64,000 nucleotides of DNA, taken from the NCBI GenBank assembly GCA_002973635.1, contig CP027224.1, positions 3,358,501-3,422,500 of the forward strand. The letters are read 5' to 3'. This document shows, in pieces, positions 53,311-61,326 of the stretch. Made by a program: the position numbers and the translations under genes. Each line of letters starts with the position of its first letter. Within the stretch, counting starts at the first letter, position 1. Under the pieces are notes generated by a model that saw only the letters and a program-made list of their open reading frames with translations, did no database searches and was not told where the DNA came from. The DNA comes from Lysinibacillus sp. B2A1 (GTDB lineage: Bacteria; Bacillota; Bacilli; Bacillales_A; Planococcaceae).

Positions 53311-53402
53311 ATGTAGGGGAGCTGGTAGTTGCCAGCTGAGATTGTGTCCGTTAGACGCTGACCCTTTGAACCTGATTTGGCTCGTACCAGCGTAGGGAAC
53401 AT
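53311..53402 (+). promoter_or_regulatory. TPP riboswitch (THI box)
   Basis: The aptamer core is complete: GGGGAGCT, GCCAGCTGAGA, GACCCTTTGAACCTGAT, and CTCGTACCAGCGTAGGGAA. The outer stem pairs ATGT with ACAT. A terminator hairpin at 53440-53470 forms the expression platform, so thiamine pyrophosphate switches the downstream transport operon off. Confidence 0.96.
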
Positions 53403-53439
53403 CTATTCAAAAAAAGTAAGTTTTTGATATTGATTGCAC

Positions 53440-53470
53440 AACGTCTGGGAGGAATCCTAGGCGTTTTTTT
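53440..53470 (+). terminator. Regulated terminator of the TPP riboswitch
   Basis: AACGTCTGGGA-ggaa-TCCTAGGCGTT followed by TTTTT. Confidence 0.85.
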
Positions 53471-53574
53471 GTTTTATATACACATCTTGGGTGTAGATAG
53501 ACTGTGAATACGCTTTCTTCTGGTAGAACATTCCTTTATGAACACTTTCACACTACTTACTGGGAGGATTCAGC

Positions 53575-54573
53575 ATGAAAAAATGGTTATTGGTTCTTAT
53601 GGCTGCCCTTTTAACATTAGCGGGCTGTAGCGAAAAAAAGGATACCAACAAGGATGAGCATGCATTAAAAAAGGTGTCCGTTGTACTCGATTGGACGCCA
53701 AATACAAATCATACAGGGATATATGTTGCTAAGAAATTAGGTTATTTTGAAGAGCAGGGCTTGGATGTTGATATTTTACAACCTGGTGACGCAGGAGCGG
53801 ATCAGCTCGTGGCATCTGGCAAGGCACAGTTTGGTGTAAGCTATCAGGAGGGAATTACACAGGCTCGTGTACAGGGGGTACCTCTAGTATCGATTGCGGC
53901 GATTATTCAGCATAATACTTCTGGCTTTGCCTCAATTGCCTCTAAAGGCATTACATCACCGAAGGAATTTGAAGGGAAAACATATGGTGGCTGGGGAGCT
54001 CCACTTGAACAGGCTGTTCTACAGTCATTAATGCAAACTGAAAATGCAGATATTAATAAATTAGATATTATTAATGCTGGCGATATAGATTTCTTTACAA
54101 TGATGAAAAAAGATATTGATTTTGCATGGATTTACTATGCTTGGACTGGAATTGAAGCTGAGCTTCGTGGTGAAAAGCTCAACATGCTGTATTTAACAGA
54201 TTATAGTGACCAACTGGATTATTATACACCTGTTCTTGCTACGAATGAAAAAATGATTCAGGATGATCCAAAGACAGTTGAAGCATTTGTCGCTGCCGTG
54301 GCAAAGGGCTATGAATATGCGATCAGTAATCCAAGTGAGGCGGCAGATGTTTTACTTGAGGCAGTACCTGATTTAGATAAAGAGCTTGTGCATAAAAGTC
54401 AGGAGTGGCTAGCAGATAAGTATCAGGATGACGCTGCTCAATGGGGCGAGCAAAAGCTAACTGTCTGGGAAAACTATGCGAAGTGGATGACTAGCAACAA
54501 CGTTTTAGAGGGCGAATTTAAGGCAGAACAAGCATTTACGAACGACTTTTTACCAAAAAAGGAGACGAAGTAA
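53575..54573 (+). CDS. thiY: Thiamine-precursor ABC transporter substrate-binding lipoprotein (ThiY type)
   Basis: 332 residues with a lipoprotein signal ending L-T-L-A-G-C-S (Cys 18). The NMT1/THI5-like periplasmic-binding fold opens with V-V-L-D-W-T-P-N-T-N-H-T-G-I-Y-V-A, and continues with G-Y-F-E-E-Q-G-L-D-V-D-I-L-Q-P-G. It closely resembles ThiY, which binds the pyrimidine precursor N-formyl-4-amino-5-aminomethyl-2-methylpyrimidine. The TPP riboswitch upstream confirms the thiamine link. ACTGGGAGGATTC precedes the ATG. It is the first gene of a five-gene operon. Confidence 0.9.
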   Translation: MKKWLLVLMAALLTLAGCSEKKDTNKDEHALKKVSVVLDWTPNTNHTGIYVAKKLGYFEEQGLDVDILQPGDAGADQLVASGKAQFGVSYQEGITQARVQGVPLVSIAAIIQHNTSGFASIASKGITSPKEFEGKTYGGWGAPLEQAVLQSLMQTENADINKLDIINAGDIDFFTMMKKDIDFAWIYYAWTGIEAELRGEKLNMLYLTDYSDQLDYYTPVLATNEKMIQDDPKTVEAFVAAVAKGYEYAISNPSEAADVLLEAVPDLDKELVHKSQEWLADKYQDDAAQWGEQKLTVWENYAKWMTSNNVLEGEFKAEQAFTNDFLPKKETK

Positions 54574-54574
54574 C

Positions 54575-54865
54575 ATGGCAAACTCATTAATCAGTGTACA
54601 AATTATCCCGAAAACAGAAAAATATGAAGATGTTATTCCATTTGTTGATGCGGCCATTGCTATTATTGATGCGTCAGGCGTGAAATATGAGGTGCACCCT
54701 TTAGAAACGACAATGGAGGGCGAGCTGACAACGTTGTTAGAAATCATTGAACGGATGAATGAAAAGATGATAGAGCTTGGGGCCATCAATGTTATTACAC
54801 AAGTGAAAATTTTATATCAGCCATCTGGTATTACAATGGGAACGTTAACGGAGAAATACAAGTGA
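54575..54865 (+). CDS. Thiamine-binding protein (MTH1187/YkoF-like fold)
   Basis: 96 residues. I-S-V-Q-I-I-P-K-T at the start, Y-E-V-H-P-L-E-T-T-M-E-G-E near 38-50, and a C-terminal beta strand match the thiamine-binding DUF77/MTH1187 family. One copy is half of YkoF, which binds thiamine or hydroxymethylpyrimidine. It sits between the substrate-binding and permease genes with spacings of 1 bp and a 1-bp overlap, so it is made with the transporter. It may capture the imported ligand in the cytoplasm. GGAGACGAAGTAAC precedes the ATG. Confidence 0.87.
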   Translation: MANSLISVQIIPKTEKYEDVIPFVDAAIAIIDASGVKYEVHPLETTMEGELTTLLEIIERMNEKMIELGAINVITQVKILYQPSGITMGTLTEKYK

Positions 54866-55635
54866 TGAAGCAGGCAATACAAAAGGGAAGGACGATAATT
54901 TTTATCGCCTTCCTCTTATTCATATGGGAGCTAATTGTGCGTTTGGCAGATATCCCACATTGGTTATTGCCAGCACCAATTGCTATTTTGGCAGAAGGTT
55001 TACAATCGTATGAAACATTTATGCCTCATGCCTTCGCAACAGTGAAGTTAGCTTTACTGGGACTTACTATTGGCATATGTTGTGGACTAGCGGTTGCTGT
55101 GCTCCTGCATCGTTTTTCATTTATTCGAGAACTATTTTATCCCATTCTTATTATGTCACAAAACATTCCTATACTTGTTCTAGCACCGTTATTAATTATT
55201 TGGTTTGGCTTTGGTTTATTACCTAAACTTATCATTATTTGTCTTGTATGCTTTTTTCCCATTGTTATTGCTGCAATGGATGGCTTCCGTCAAACCTCAT
55301 CGGAATTGAAGCATTATTTTGAGATGATTGGGGCAACAAAGGCACAAACCTTTTGGAAGCTTGAATGGCCATATGCATACCCGTCTATTTTTTCAGGCAT
55401 TAAAATTGCCGCTACCTACAGCGTTATGGGGGCTGTTATTGCTGAGTGGTTAGGTGCCAAAAAGGGGATAGGGGTATATATGACATTGGCACAATCATCA
55501 TTTCGTACAGATCGTGTGTTTGTGGCCATTTTTGCTATTGTCTGTTTAAGTTTAGTATTATTTAGCGCTATTCAACTGCTAGAAAAGCTTATTGTGAAGG
55601 GGAGAGGATTCCATGCTAAGCGTTCAAAATATTGA
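54865..55635 (+). CDS. thiX: Thiamine-precursor ABC transporter permease (ThiX type)
   Basis: 256 residues from ATG 54865 (ACGGAGAAA upstream), with six membrane helices. The BPD_transp_1 cytoplasmic loop E-M-I-G-A-T-K-A-Q-T-F-W-K-L-E-W-P (near 155-171) docks the ATPase. It belongs to the SsuC/TauC/ThiX group that works with NMT1-type binding proteins. Its start overlaps the previous stop (TGATG), and its end overlaps the ATPase gene by 23 bp. It forms the transmembrane dimer of the ThiXYZ importer. Confidence 0.92.
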   Translation: MKQAIQKGRTIIFIAFLLFIWELIVRLADIPHWLLPAPIAILAEGLQSYETFMPHAFATVKLALLGLTIGICCGLAVAVLLHRFSFIRELFYPILIMSQNIPILVLAPLLIIWFGFGLLPKLIIICLVCFFPIVIAAMDGFRQTSSELKHYFEMIGATKAQTFWKLEWPYAYPSIFSGIKIAATYSVMGAVIAEWLGAKKGIGVYMTLAQSSFRTDRVFVAIFAIVCLSLVLFSAIQLLEKLIVKGRGFHAKRSKY

Positions 55636-56362
55636 TAAATCCTTTGATACTCTTCAGGTCATTCGAAATTTATCCTTTGAGGTGAAGGACGGTGAATTTG
55701 TGGCAATTATTGGTCCGTCTGGTAGCGGGAAAAGTACGCTCTTTCAATTAATTGGAGGTGTTTCTTCGATTGATAAGGGAGCCATTTTATTAAACGGTGC
55801 AGATATACAGCAAAAAAGAGGAACGATTGGCTATATGCCTCAGCAGCCATGCTTACTACCATGGAGAACTATTTTAGAAAATGTCACAATTGTAGAGGAG
55901 CTTCAGCAAAAGCCGAATATAGAACTTGCAAAGGAGTGGTTAGCGAAAGTGGGTCTCGCTTCATTTGTTAATGCCTATCCAAGTGAGCTATCTGGTGGTA
56001 TGCAGCAGCGAGTGTCCTTTATTCGTGCAATTGTTAGTAACAAGCCTATATTATGCTTAGATGAGCCATTTTCTGCGTTAGATGAGTTTACAAGATTAGA
56101 AATGCAAGCTTGGCTATTATCCATTTGGGAAAAATATCGAAAATCTATTTTATTTGTAACTCATAGTATTGAGGAAGCGCTATTTTTGGCAGATCGGATT
56201 ATTGTACTATCGAAACGACCAGCAACAATTAAACAAGAAATAATTGTTCCTTTTGTACGGCCACGACAAGAGGAGATTCGTCATTCTGAGACATTTACAG
56301 CATTAAAGCAACAATTATTTACGTTTTTAAAAGAAGAAAAGGATGATGTCTATGTTGATTGA
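55613..56362 (+). CDS. thiZ: Thiamine-precursor ABC transporter ATPase (ThiZ type)
   Basis: 249 residues with a full set of ABC motifs: Walker A G-P-S-G-S-G-K-S-T, Q-loop M-P-Q-Q-P-C-L-L-P-W-R, signature L-S-G-G-M-Q-Q-R, Walker B L-C-L-D-E-P-F-S-A-L-D, and switch His in F-V-T-H-S-I-E-E-A. The L-L-P-W-R segment after the Q-loop is typical of the nitrate/taurine/thiamine-precursor group. GGGGAGAGGATTCC precedes the ATG inside the permease gene. Two ATPase copies would power the ThiX dimer. Confidence 0.93.
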   Translation: MLSVQNIDKSFDTLQVIRNLSFEVKDGEFVAIIGPSGSGKSTLFQLIGGVSSIDKGAILLNGADIQQKRGTIGYMPQQPCLLPWRTILENVTIVEELQQKPNIELAKEWLAKVGLASFVNAYPSELSGGMQQRVSFIRAIVSNKPILCLDEPFSALDEFTRLEMQAWLLSIWEKYRKSILFVTHSIEEALFLADRIIVLSKRPATIKQEIIVPFVRPRQEEIRHSETFTALKQQLFTFLKEEKDDVYVD

Positions 56363-57104
56363 TGCCCATATTCATTTGGATCAGTATCAGGAAAACGAGA
56401 TACCTGCTTTACTTGAGAAAGCTGAATATGTTATTGCTGTCAGTATGAATCTTGCATCCTGTGAAAAAACGTGGATGCTGTCGAAAACTTATAAAAATGT
56501 CAAGGCTGCATTTGGCTTTCATCCTGAGCAAGCCTTACCTAGTAAAATGGAAATGGATGCTTTGTTTGATTGGATACGCCAACATGCACATGAAATGATA
56601 GCAATAGGTGAAGTAGGTTTGCCATATTATTTAAAACAAGAAAAGAATATTGATTATCGACCTTATACAGAATTGTTGGAAAGTTTTATTTTGCTGGCAA
56701 AGGAAATAGATAAACCAATTATTTTACATGCGGTTTATGAGGATGCAGCTCTTGCTTGTGATTTGCTTGAAAGACATCAAGTAACGAAAGTACATTTCCA
56801 TTGGTTCAAGGGAGATGAGATAGTGGTCGAACGCATGATTCAGAATGGCTATTTTATTTCTGTTACGCCTGATTGTACGTATGAAGAGGAGATTCAACAG
56901 CTCATTACAAAATATCCAATCGAACTAATCATGGTGGAAACGGATGGGCCTTGGCCATTTGAAGGTCCCTTTGACAATAAACGTACATCTCCCTGGATGA
57001 TGAATCATTCTGTAGAGGTCATTGCATCAATAAAGGGGTTATCAACACAGGAAGCGGCAAAAATAATTACACAAAATACAAAATCATTTTACAATCTAAA
57101 ATAA
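56352..57104 (+). CDS. TatD-family metal-dependent hydrolase in the thiamine operon
   Basis: 250 residues from ATG 56352; upstream ATGs at 56343 and 56346 overlap the AAAAGGA site. The TIM-barrel metallohydrolase shows D-A-H-I-H-L-D (metal His pair), F-G-F-H-P-E-Q, I-G-E-V-G-L-P, I-L-H-A-V-Y-E and V-E-T-D-G-P-W-P-F. TatD proteins are deoxyribonucleases or amidohydrolase-like enzymes. Its place as the last gene of a TPP-regulated transporter, overlapping thiZ by 11 bp, suggests instead a hydrolase acting on an imported thiamine precursor or breakdown product. That is inference, but the V-G-L-P-Y-Y-L variation from classic TatD (V-G-L-D-Y) agrees with a divergent substrate. Confidence 0.85.
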   Translation: MLIDAHIHLDQYQENEIPALLEKAEYVIAVSMNLASCEKTWMLSKTYKNVKAAFGFHPEQALPSKMEMDALFDWIRQHAHEMIAIGEVGLPYYLKQEKNIDYRPYTELLESFILLAKEIDKPIILHAVYEDAALACDLLERHQVTKVHFHWFKGDEIVVERMIQNGYFISVTPDCTYEEEIQQLITKYPIELIMVETDGPWPFEGPFDNKRTSPWMMNHSVEVIASIKGLSTQEAAKIITQNTKSFYNLK

Positions 57105-57106
57105 AT

Positions 57107-57151
57107 AAAAAAGCAGTGTATAGTATCTATTCATCTATACGCTGCTTTTTG
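57107..57151. terminator. Bidirectional terminator between the thiamine operon and the small basic protein gene
   Basis: AAAAAAGCAGTGTATAG / CTATACGCTGCTTTTTG, a 15-bp stem with one mismatch, overlapping the end of the convergent 57127-57303 gene. Confidence 0.8.
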
Positions 57152-57303
57152 TATTTTGTAAAGTTTCTTTCTATTGTTTCTTGCTTTGACTTTGTGACAC
57201 GTTCATGCGTACTAAAAGGGGAGGCTTGACGATCGATTTCAACATCTTTTCCTTTTGTACGCTTTAGATGCATACGTTTCTTTTTGGCTTTTGATTGTGA
57301 CAT
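57127..57303 (-). CDS. Small conserved basic protein
   Basis: 58 residues from ATG 57303 (TATTGGAGGTAATACT upstream; the upstream frame start at 57330 lacks a site). The protein is strongly basic at its N-terminus (S-K-A-K-K-K-R-M-H-L-K-R-T-K-G-K-D) and hydrophilic throughout, without membrane segments. I do not recognise a named family; small Lys/Arg-rich proteins like this are common in Bacillaceae, some of them spore or nucleic-acid-binding proteins. The good ribosome site and dedicated terminator support a real gene. Confidence 0.65.
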   Translation of the reverse strand: MSQSKAKKKRMHLKRTKGKDVEIDRQASPFSTHERVTKSKQETIERNFTKYKKQRIDE

Positions 57304-57361
57304 AGTATTACCTCCAATACTTATTATCAATATAATACTGAATAGAACAGAAAATGTAAAA

Positions 57362-57386
57362 CCTCGTAAGTAATTTACTTACGAGG
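57362..57386 (-). terminator. Hairpin downstream of the disrupted symporter gene
   Basis: CCTCGTAAGTAA / TTACTTACGAGG, a 12-bp perfect stem with a single-base loop, followed on the minus strand by TTTTAC. Confidence 0.7.
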
Positions 57387-57400
57387 CAATTATCATATTA

Positions 57401-58576
57401 TTAGTGAGATACGTCTTGAACTGAAATACCTGTGTTTGCTTTAACATCCACTTCGCGATATTTCTTTTCATCATTTTCTTTAGAAAGTAATGTTCCAATG
57501 AAACCACCAAGGAAACCAAGTGGTACCGAAATTAATGCTGGATTTGTTAACATAATTAACGGCTCACCTACGAAAATCGCTTTTCCTTCAACTGGATTCC
57601 AGATGTTTGGTGATACCGCAACAAGTGCTAATGCAGAGATTAAACCTGTTAACATTGCCGTTACAGCACCAGCTGTATTAAAGCGTTTCCAATAGATTGT
57701 ATAAATGATTACTGGTAGGTTAGCAGAACCTGCAATACAAAATGCAAGTGATACTAAGAACGCTACGTTTAATGTTTGTGCACCAAGTGCTAAAAGGATA
57801 GAAACAACAGAAATTGTAATAGAACCGATACGAGCTGCAAGTACTTGCTCTTTTTCTGTAATTTGACCTTTTTTAATGATTTGTCCATAAATATCGTGAG
57901 AAAGGGCAGACGCACCAGAAAGTACAAGACCCGCTACTACGGCTAAGATTGTTGCGAAAGCTACCGCACAAACGAATGAGAATAGAATGTCGCCACCAAG
58001 TGCTTCTGCCAGAAGTGGGGCAGCCATGTTACCAGCAGCATTTGCTGCAATAATTTTTTCAGAACCTACGAATGCCGCAGCACCGAAACCTAAGAAAATT
58101 GTAAGAACGTAGAAGAGACCTACAATCCAAGTAGCCCAAATTACTGAAGAACGAGCTGTTTTCGCATCTTTTACTGTGAAGAAACGCATTAAGATATGTG
58201 GAAGACCAGCAGTACCTAATACTAATGCGATAAGCATAGAGATTGTATCAATACCATTTGTATACTTAAGACCTGGATTTAAGTATGCTACACCATGCTC
58301 AGTTTCTGTTGCCATTTGCGAGAACATTGTTGAAATACTGAAACCAAATTCTTTTAATACTAAGAAAGAAATAATGATAGTTCCTAACATTAATAGGCAA
58401 GCTTTAATGATTTGTACCCAAGATGTAGCTGTCATACCACCAAATAGTACGTAAGTTGTCATCATGATACCTACAAGTAGTACCGCCATCCAGTAATCAA
58501 TTCCTAGAAGTAATTGAATAAGTGCACCTGCACCAACTAACTGTGCAATCATATAGAACAATACAATTGTAATTGT
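57401..58576 (-). pseudogene. Solute:sodium symporter (ActP/YwcA-like), C-terminal part cut off by an IS1182-type element
   Basis: This is the distal part of a symporter whose start lies at 60511. The frame reads T-I-T-I-V-L-F-Y-M-I-A-Q-L-V-G-A-G-A-L-I and ends K-A-N-T-G-I-S-V-Q-D-V-S-H. Removing the 1552-bp element and one copy of the 14-bp duplication joins it in frame to 60143-60511, giving 514 residues, very like the intact paralogue at 61327 (517 residues). A truncated product could start at the ATG at 58579, whose first bases belong to the element, but would lack the first 4-5 helices. Acetate or another small monocarboxylate is the likely substrate of the intact family. Confidence 0.92.
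58563..58576. repeat. Target-site duplication, left copy
   Basis: ACAATTGTAATTGT, identical to 60129-60142 and directly outside the element end. It contains the palindrome ACAATTGT. Confidence 0.9.
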
Positions 58577-60128
58577 CATAGTGTTGAAATAAGATTATGT
58601 CAATGAAAATGCCACAAATTTTTTATGGCATTTTTATGATTCTATTTGTTTTTTTAAACAGATTCTTCTATAATTTCATGTGTTAGGTGTAGACCAATTT
58701 GCTTGAGTGAGCGGAGTTTGGTCCACTTTTTCAAGTTTTGTATGATGGCTGTCATCAAAACTTGTCTTTTTACTTTTTGGACTCCACGGTAACGCGCATA
58801 GCGTAAACCGTGGAGTTCTTTACTATGTGCGAAGCTAAGTTCGACAGTGGCTGGACGTACAGAACGAAGGATTTTCCCCCGATAGGACAAGCGTTGCCCT
58901 CGTAATTGATTATAAATTTCTTGGTGAATCGAAATTCGTAACACACGGTCTTCGTTTTCCCTTTTTACAAAAGGGCAGAATTGACAACTTCCTTTTGGTG
59001 GTTTGAATTCGTGATAGCCCTGTCGATTCGTTGTTTTATAATAAAATGGTACACCACATGGACAGGCATAGAGATCCTCATTCACCTGTTTAAACTGATA
59101 ACGGCGACAATTCGGGTGGTCCTTCGTTGCGAATCGTCGATAAGACATATAAACGAAGAATTTCCTTTCAAACAATCTTCGGGCAAGAGGGGCATTGTAA
59201 TAACCTGAGTCGAGCGCTATTTCCTTCGCGTATTGCCCAAATAATTGCTTTAATTGATCCACTTGTCCTACTAATTTACGATGCCCTGGTACATTCGCAG
59301 CTGTGACATCTGTCGCAATAATAAAGTTATGTAACGAATCCACAATACGGTGCTCAAAATACGCAAAGCGCCCACGTTCATCATGTTTAACAGACAAACG
59401 TGCTTCCGGATCCACAGGGCTACTATTTGTTCGCTTTTCTTCTACCTTTGGCTCTTTTGTCATAAGAAATTTCTTCCCATGACGCGCACGGTGTTCATTA
59501 ATAAGCGTTAAATCATCCTCTTTTTCTTCTATGATTTTCTCTTCAATCTGTACGTTACGCACCCGTTTATTGGCATTCGCTTTTAATTCCGTTTCATCTG
59601 CCACCCATGTTTCGTTCGCAATAAATCCTTCATCGTGAATGAAAAGAAGACAATGTTGAAAAAGTTCCTCCCAAAACGTCACACCCTGCAGACGTTGCGA
59701 AAGAAACTTAGAGATGGTTGAGTGATCTGGAATTTTTTCTGTAGGAGAAATGCCTAAAAACCAGCGATACGTTGCGTGTTGCTTCACTTGCTTACACGTA
59801 AAACGAACTGAACGAAAGCCTTCTAAATACTGAATCAATAAGATTTTCACCAACATGATGGGATCTTTTGTTGGGCGACCAATACTGTATGGATAAAAAA
59901 CTTCCAATTGTTTCGATACAAAATTCCAGTCCATCACTTGATCCATCTTCACTAACTGATGCGAAGGGTCGTACATCATCTCGTAGAATTTTCGATTCTC
60001 TTCAATCTCTCTTCTGGAGTATGTAACGTACATAAAAAATCCCCTCATTTCACTTATTTCATTAATGAGAGAATTTTATTGGAATGTTCACATTTTGTCT
60101 ATAGACGATTTTGTTTTTCAACAGAATG
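58577..60128 (-). mobile_element. IS1182-type insertion sequence, 1552 bp, complete
   Basis: Terminal inverted repeats are CATAGTGTTGAAA at the left and TTTCAACAGAATG at the right (11 of 13 paired). The element is flanked by a 14-bp direct duplication and carries one intact transposase gene on the minus strand. Both ends are set by sequence: the symporter frame is restored exactly when the element and one duplication copy are removed. Confidence 0.93.
58654..60033 (-). CDS. IS1182 family transposase
   Basis: 459 residues from ATG 60033, after GAGGGGAT; the ATG at 60048 overlaps that site. The N-terminal DUF772 domain shows Y-S-I-G-R-P-T-K-D-P-I-M-L-V-K-I-L-L-I-Q-Y-L and I-P-D-H-S-T-I-S-K-F. 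The DDE nuclease shows W-V-A-D-E-T (first Asp), A-L-D-S-G-Y-Y-N (second) and a later Glu in the S-F-A-H-S-K-E region. A C-P-C-G...C-Q-F-C cysteine block sits between, as in this family. The gene is uninterrupted, so the element may still move. Confidence 0.93.
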   Translation of the reverse strand: MYVTYSRREIEENRKFYEMMYDPSHQLVKMDQVMDWNFVSKQLEVFYPYSIGRPTKDPIMLVKILLIQYLEGFRSVRFTCKQVKQHATYRWFLGISPTEKIPDHSTISKFLSQRLQGVTFWEELFQHCLLFIHDEGFIANETWVADETELKANANKRVRNVQIEEKIIEEKEDDLTLINEHRARHGKKFLMTKEPKVEEKRTNSSPVDPEARLSVKHDERGRFAYFEHRIVDSLHNFIIATDVTAANVPGHRKLVGQVDQLKQLFGQYAKEIALDSGYYNAPLARRLFERKFFVYMSYRRFATKDHPNCRRYQFKQVNEDLYACPCGVPFYYKTTNRQGYHEFKPPKGSCQFCPFVKRENEDRVLRISIHQEIYNQLRGQRLSYRGKILRSVRPATVELSFAHSKELHGLRYARYRGVQKVKRQVLMTAIIQNLKKWTKLRSLKQIGLHLTHEIIEESV

Positions 60129-60142
60129 ACAATTGTAATTGT
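60129..60142. repeat. Target-site duplication, right copy
   Basis: ACAATTGTAATTGT, identical to 58563-58576. It lies inside the symporter reading frame (T-I-T-I-V). Confidence 0.9.
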
Positions 60143-60511
60143 ACTTAATGCTGCTGTACCACGAACTTTTGAACTGTTAAAACGTGCTGTAATCATGTCT
60201 GCTAAAGTAAATTTACCAAGGTTACGTAGTGGTTCAGCTACGATGTAAAGTACCACTAAGTAGGCTACTAAGTATCCAATAGAGAAGAAGAATCCATCAA
60301 ACCCAAATAGTGCAACGGCACCAGCGATACCTAGGAACGATGCTGCTGATAAGTAGTCACCAGCGATAGCTAGTCCATTTTGCCAACCAGTTAAACCACC
60401 GCCTGCTGTGTAGAAATCACTTGCAGAAGAAGTACGTTTAGATGCCCACCATGTAATAACTAATGTAAGACCTACAATTGCTACGAAGAAAAATATTGCA
60501 GTAAAGCTCAT
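60129..60511 (-). pseudogene. Solute:sodium symporter (ActP/YwcA-like), N-terminal part upstream of the IS
   Basis: The proximal 127 codons of the disrupted symporter. They include [18 protein letters not shown] and [15 protein letters not shown], the SSS start motifs, and [11 protein letters not shown]. The frame continues into the element and stops at 60062. The ATG at 60511 overlaps the last codons of the DUF485 gene (stop at 60508), so the two were translationally coupled. GGAGGTGGCCGCCG precedes the ATG. A membrane-inserted fragment could still be made. Confidence 0.92.
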
Positions 60512-60846
60512 CGGCGGCCACCTCCGTTTTCATATTCTGTGATAATTGCTTTTGCTTCTCTATCATAGCTGTTTGCTTTAGCTACATATAAATGACATAA
60601 ACTCCATGTCATAATGAATAATCCTGCTGCATAAACCCACACCCAAGTGATTTCCCCAAATGCCTTTTGGTGTAGAATTGTCGTGTACGAAGTAAGAATA
60701 GGTAGTAACATATATGCTGCTAAAAAGACTACAGTCATAGTCCAAAGAAATGAATTCTTTCTTCGTACAAGTGATTTAAACGATTCTTGATTTGCAATTG
60801 CATCATAGTCAATCACGACGCCTTTGTTTGCTTGATTGTTCGCCAT
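60508..60846 (-). CDS. DUF485 membrane protein (partner of the disrupted symporter)
   Basis: 112 residues from ATG 60846, after GGGGA; the ATG at 60852 is too close to that site. Two membrane helices (near 35-55 and 70-92) flank the family core [13 protein letters not shown] and [18 protein letters not shown]485 proteins (YjcH, YwcB) are encoded next to ActP-type symporters. This one remains intact while its partner is cut by the IS. It is a paralogue of the protein at 62881-63216. Confidence 0.88.
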   Translation of the reverse strand: MANNQANKGVVIDYDAIANQESFKSLVRRKNSFLWTMTVVFLAAYMLLPILTSYTTILHQKAFGEITWVWVYAAGLFIMTWSLCHLYVAKANSYDREAKAIITEYENGGGRR

Positions 60847-61237
60847 TAACATTCCCCATTTTGTGTTTATTTTTACTGCTTCAAGACTTGATTTTGCTAG
60901 TTAAGTGAATTCACATCTTCATTTTATGAGACAGTTCACTAAATTGCAATACATTTCAGAAAAATTATGTAAAAAAAATTTTTAGAAAAATAGTCTTGGA
61001 AGAGAAAATATATGACAAAGCCTAGAAATATAGGGGTTTTGGAAAATTCAGATAAATATACAAAACGAGGACAAATCTAGATTTCGGGGCATAAAATAAG
61101 GTTAAAAATTGAAAATAAAAATATTTTTTCCATAAAAAATAAACACTATTTACCTAGTGAAAATTGGGTTTTTTCTGTTTTTTGGAAATAGAATAGTATT
61201 GTTCAATAAGTAAATTGGTAAAATTTTTATAATAAAA

Positions 61238-61275
61238 AAGTAAAAAACTCGACTAAAAAATCGAGTTTTTTACTT
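61238..61275 (-). terminator. Terminator of the intact symporter operon
   Basis: AAGTAAAAAACTCGA / TCGAGTTTTTTACTT is a perfect 15-bp stem with an 8-nt loop and T-runs on both strands. The rest of the gap 60853-61326 is very AT-rich, with no gene. Confidence 0.88.
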
Positions 61276-61326
61276 AAATTGTTAGTGTTGTAGAACAGAA
61301 AATTTGAGTTTATAAAGCCCTAAAGA

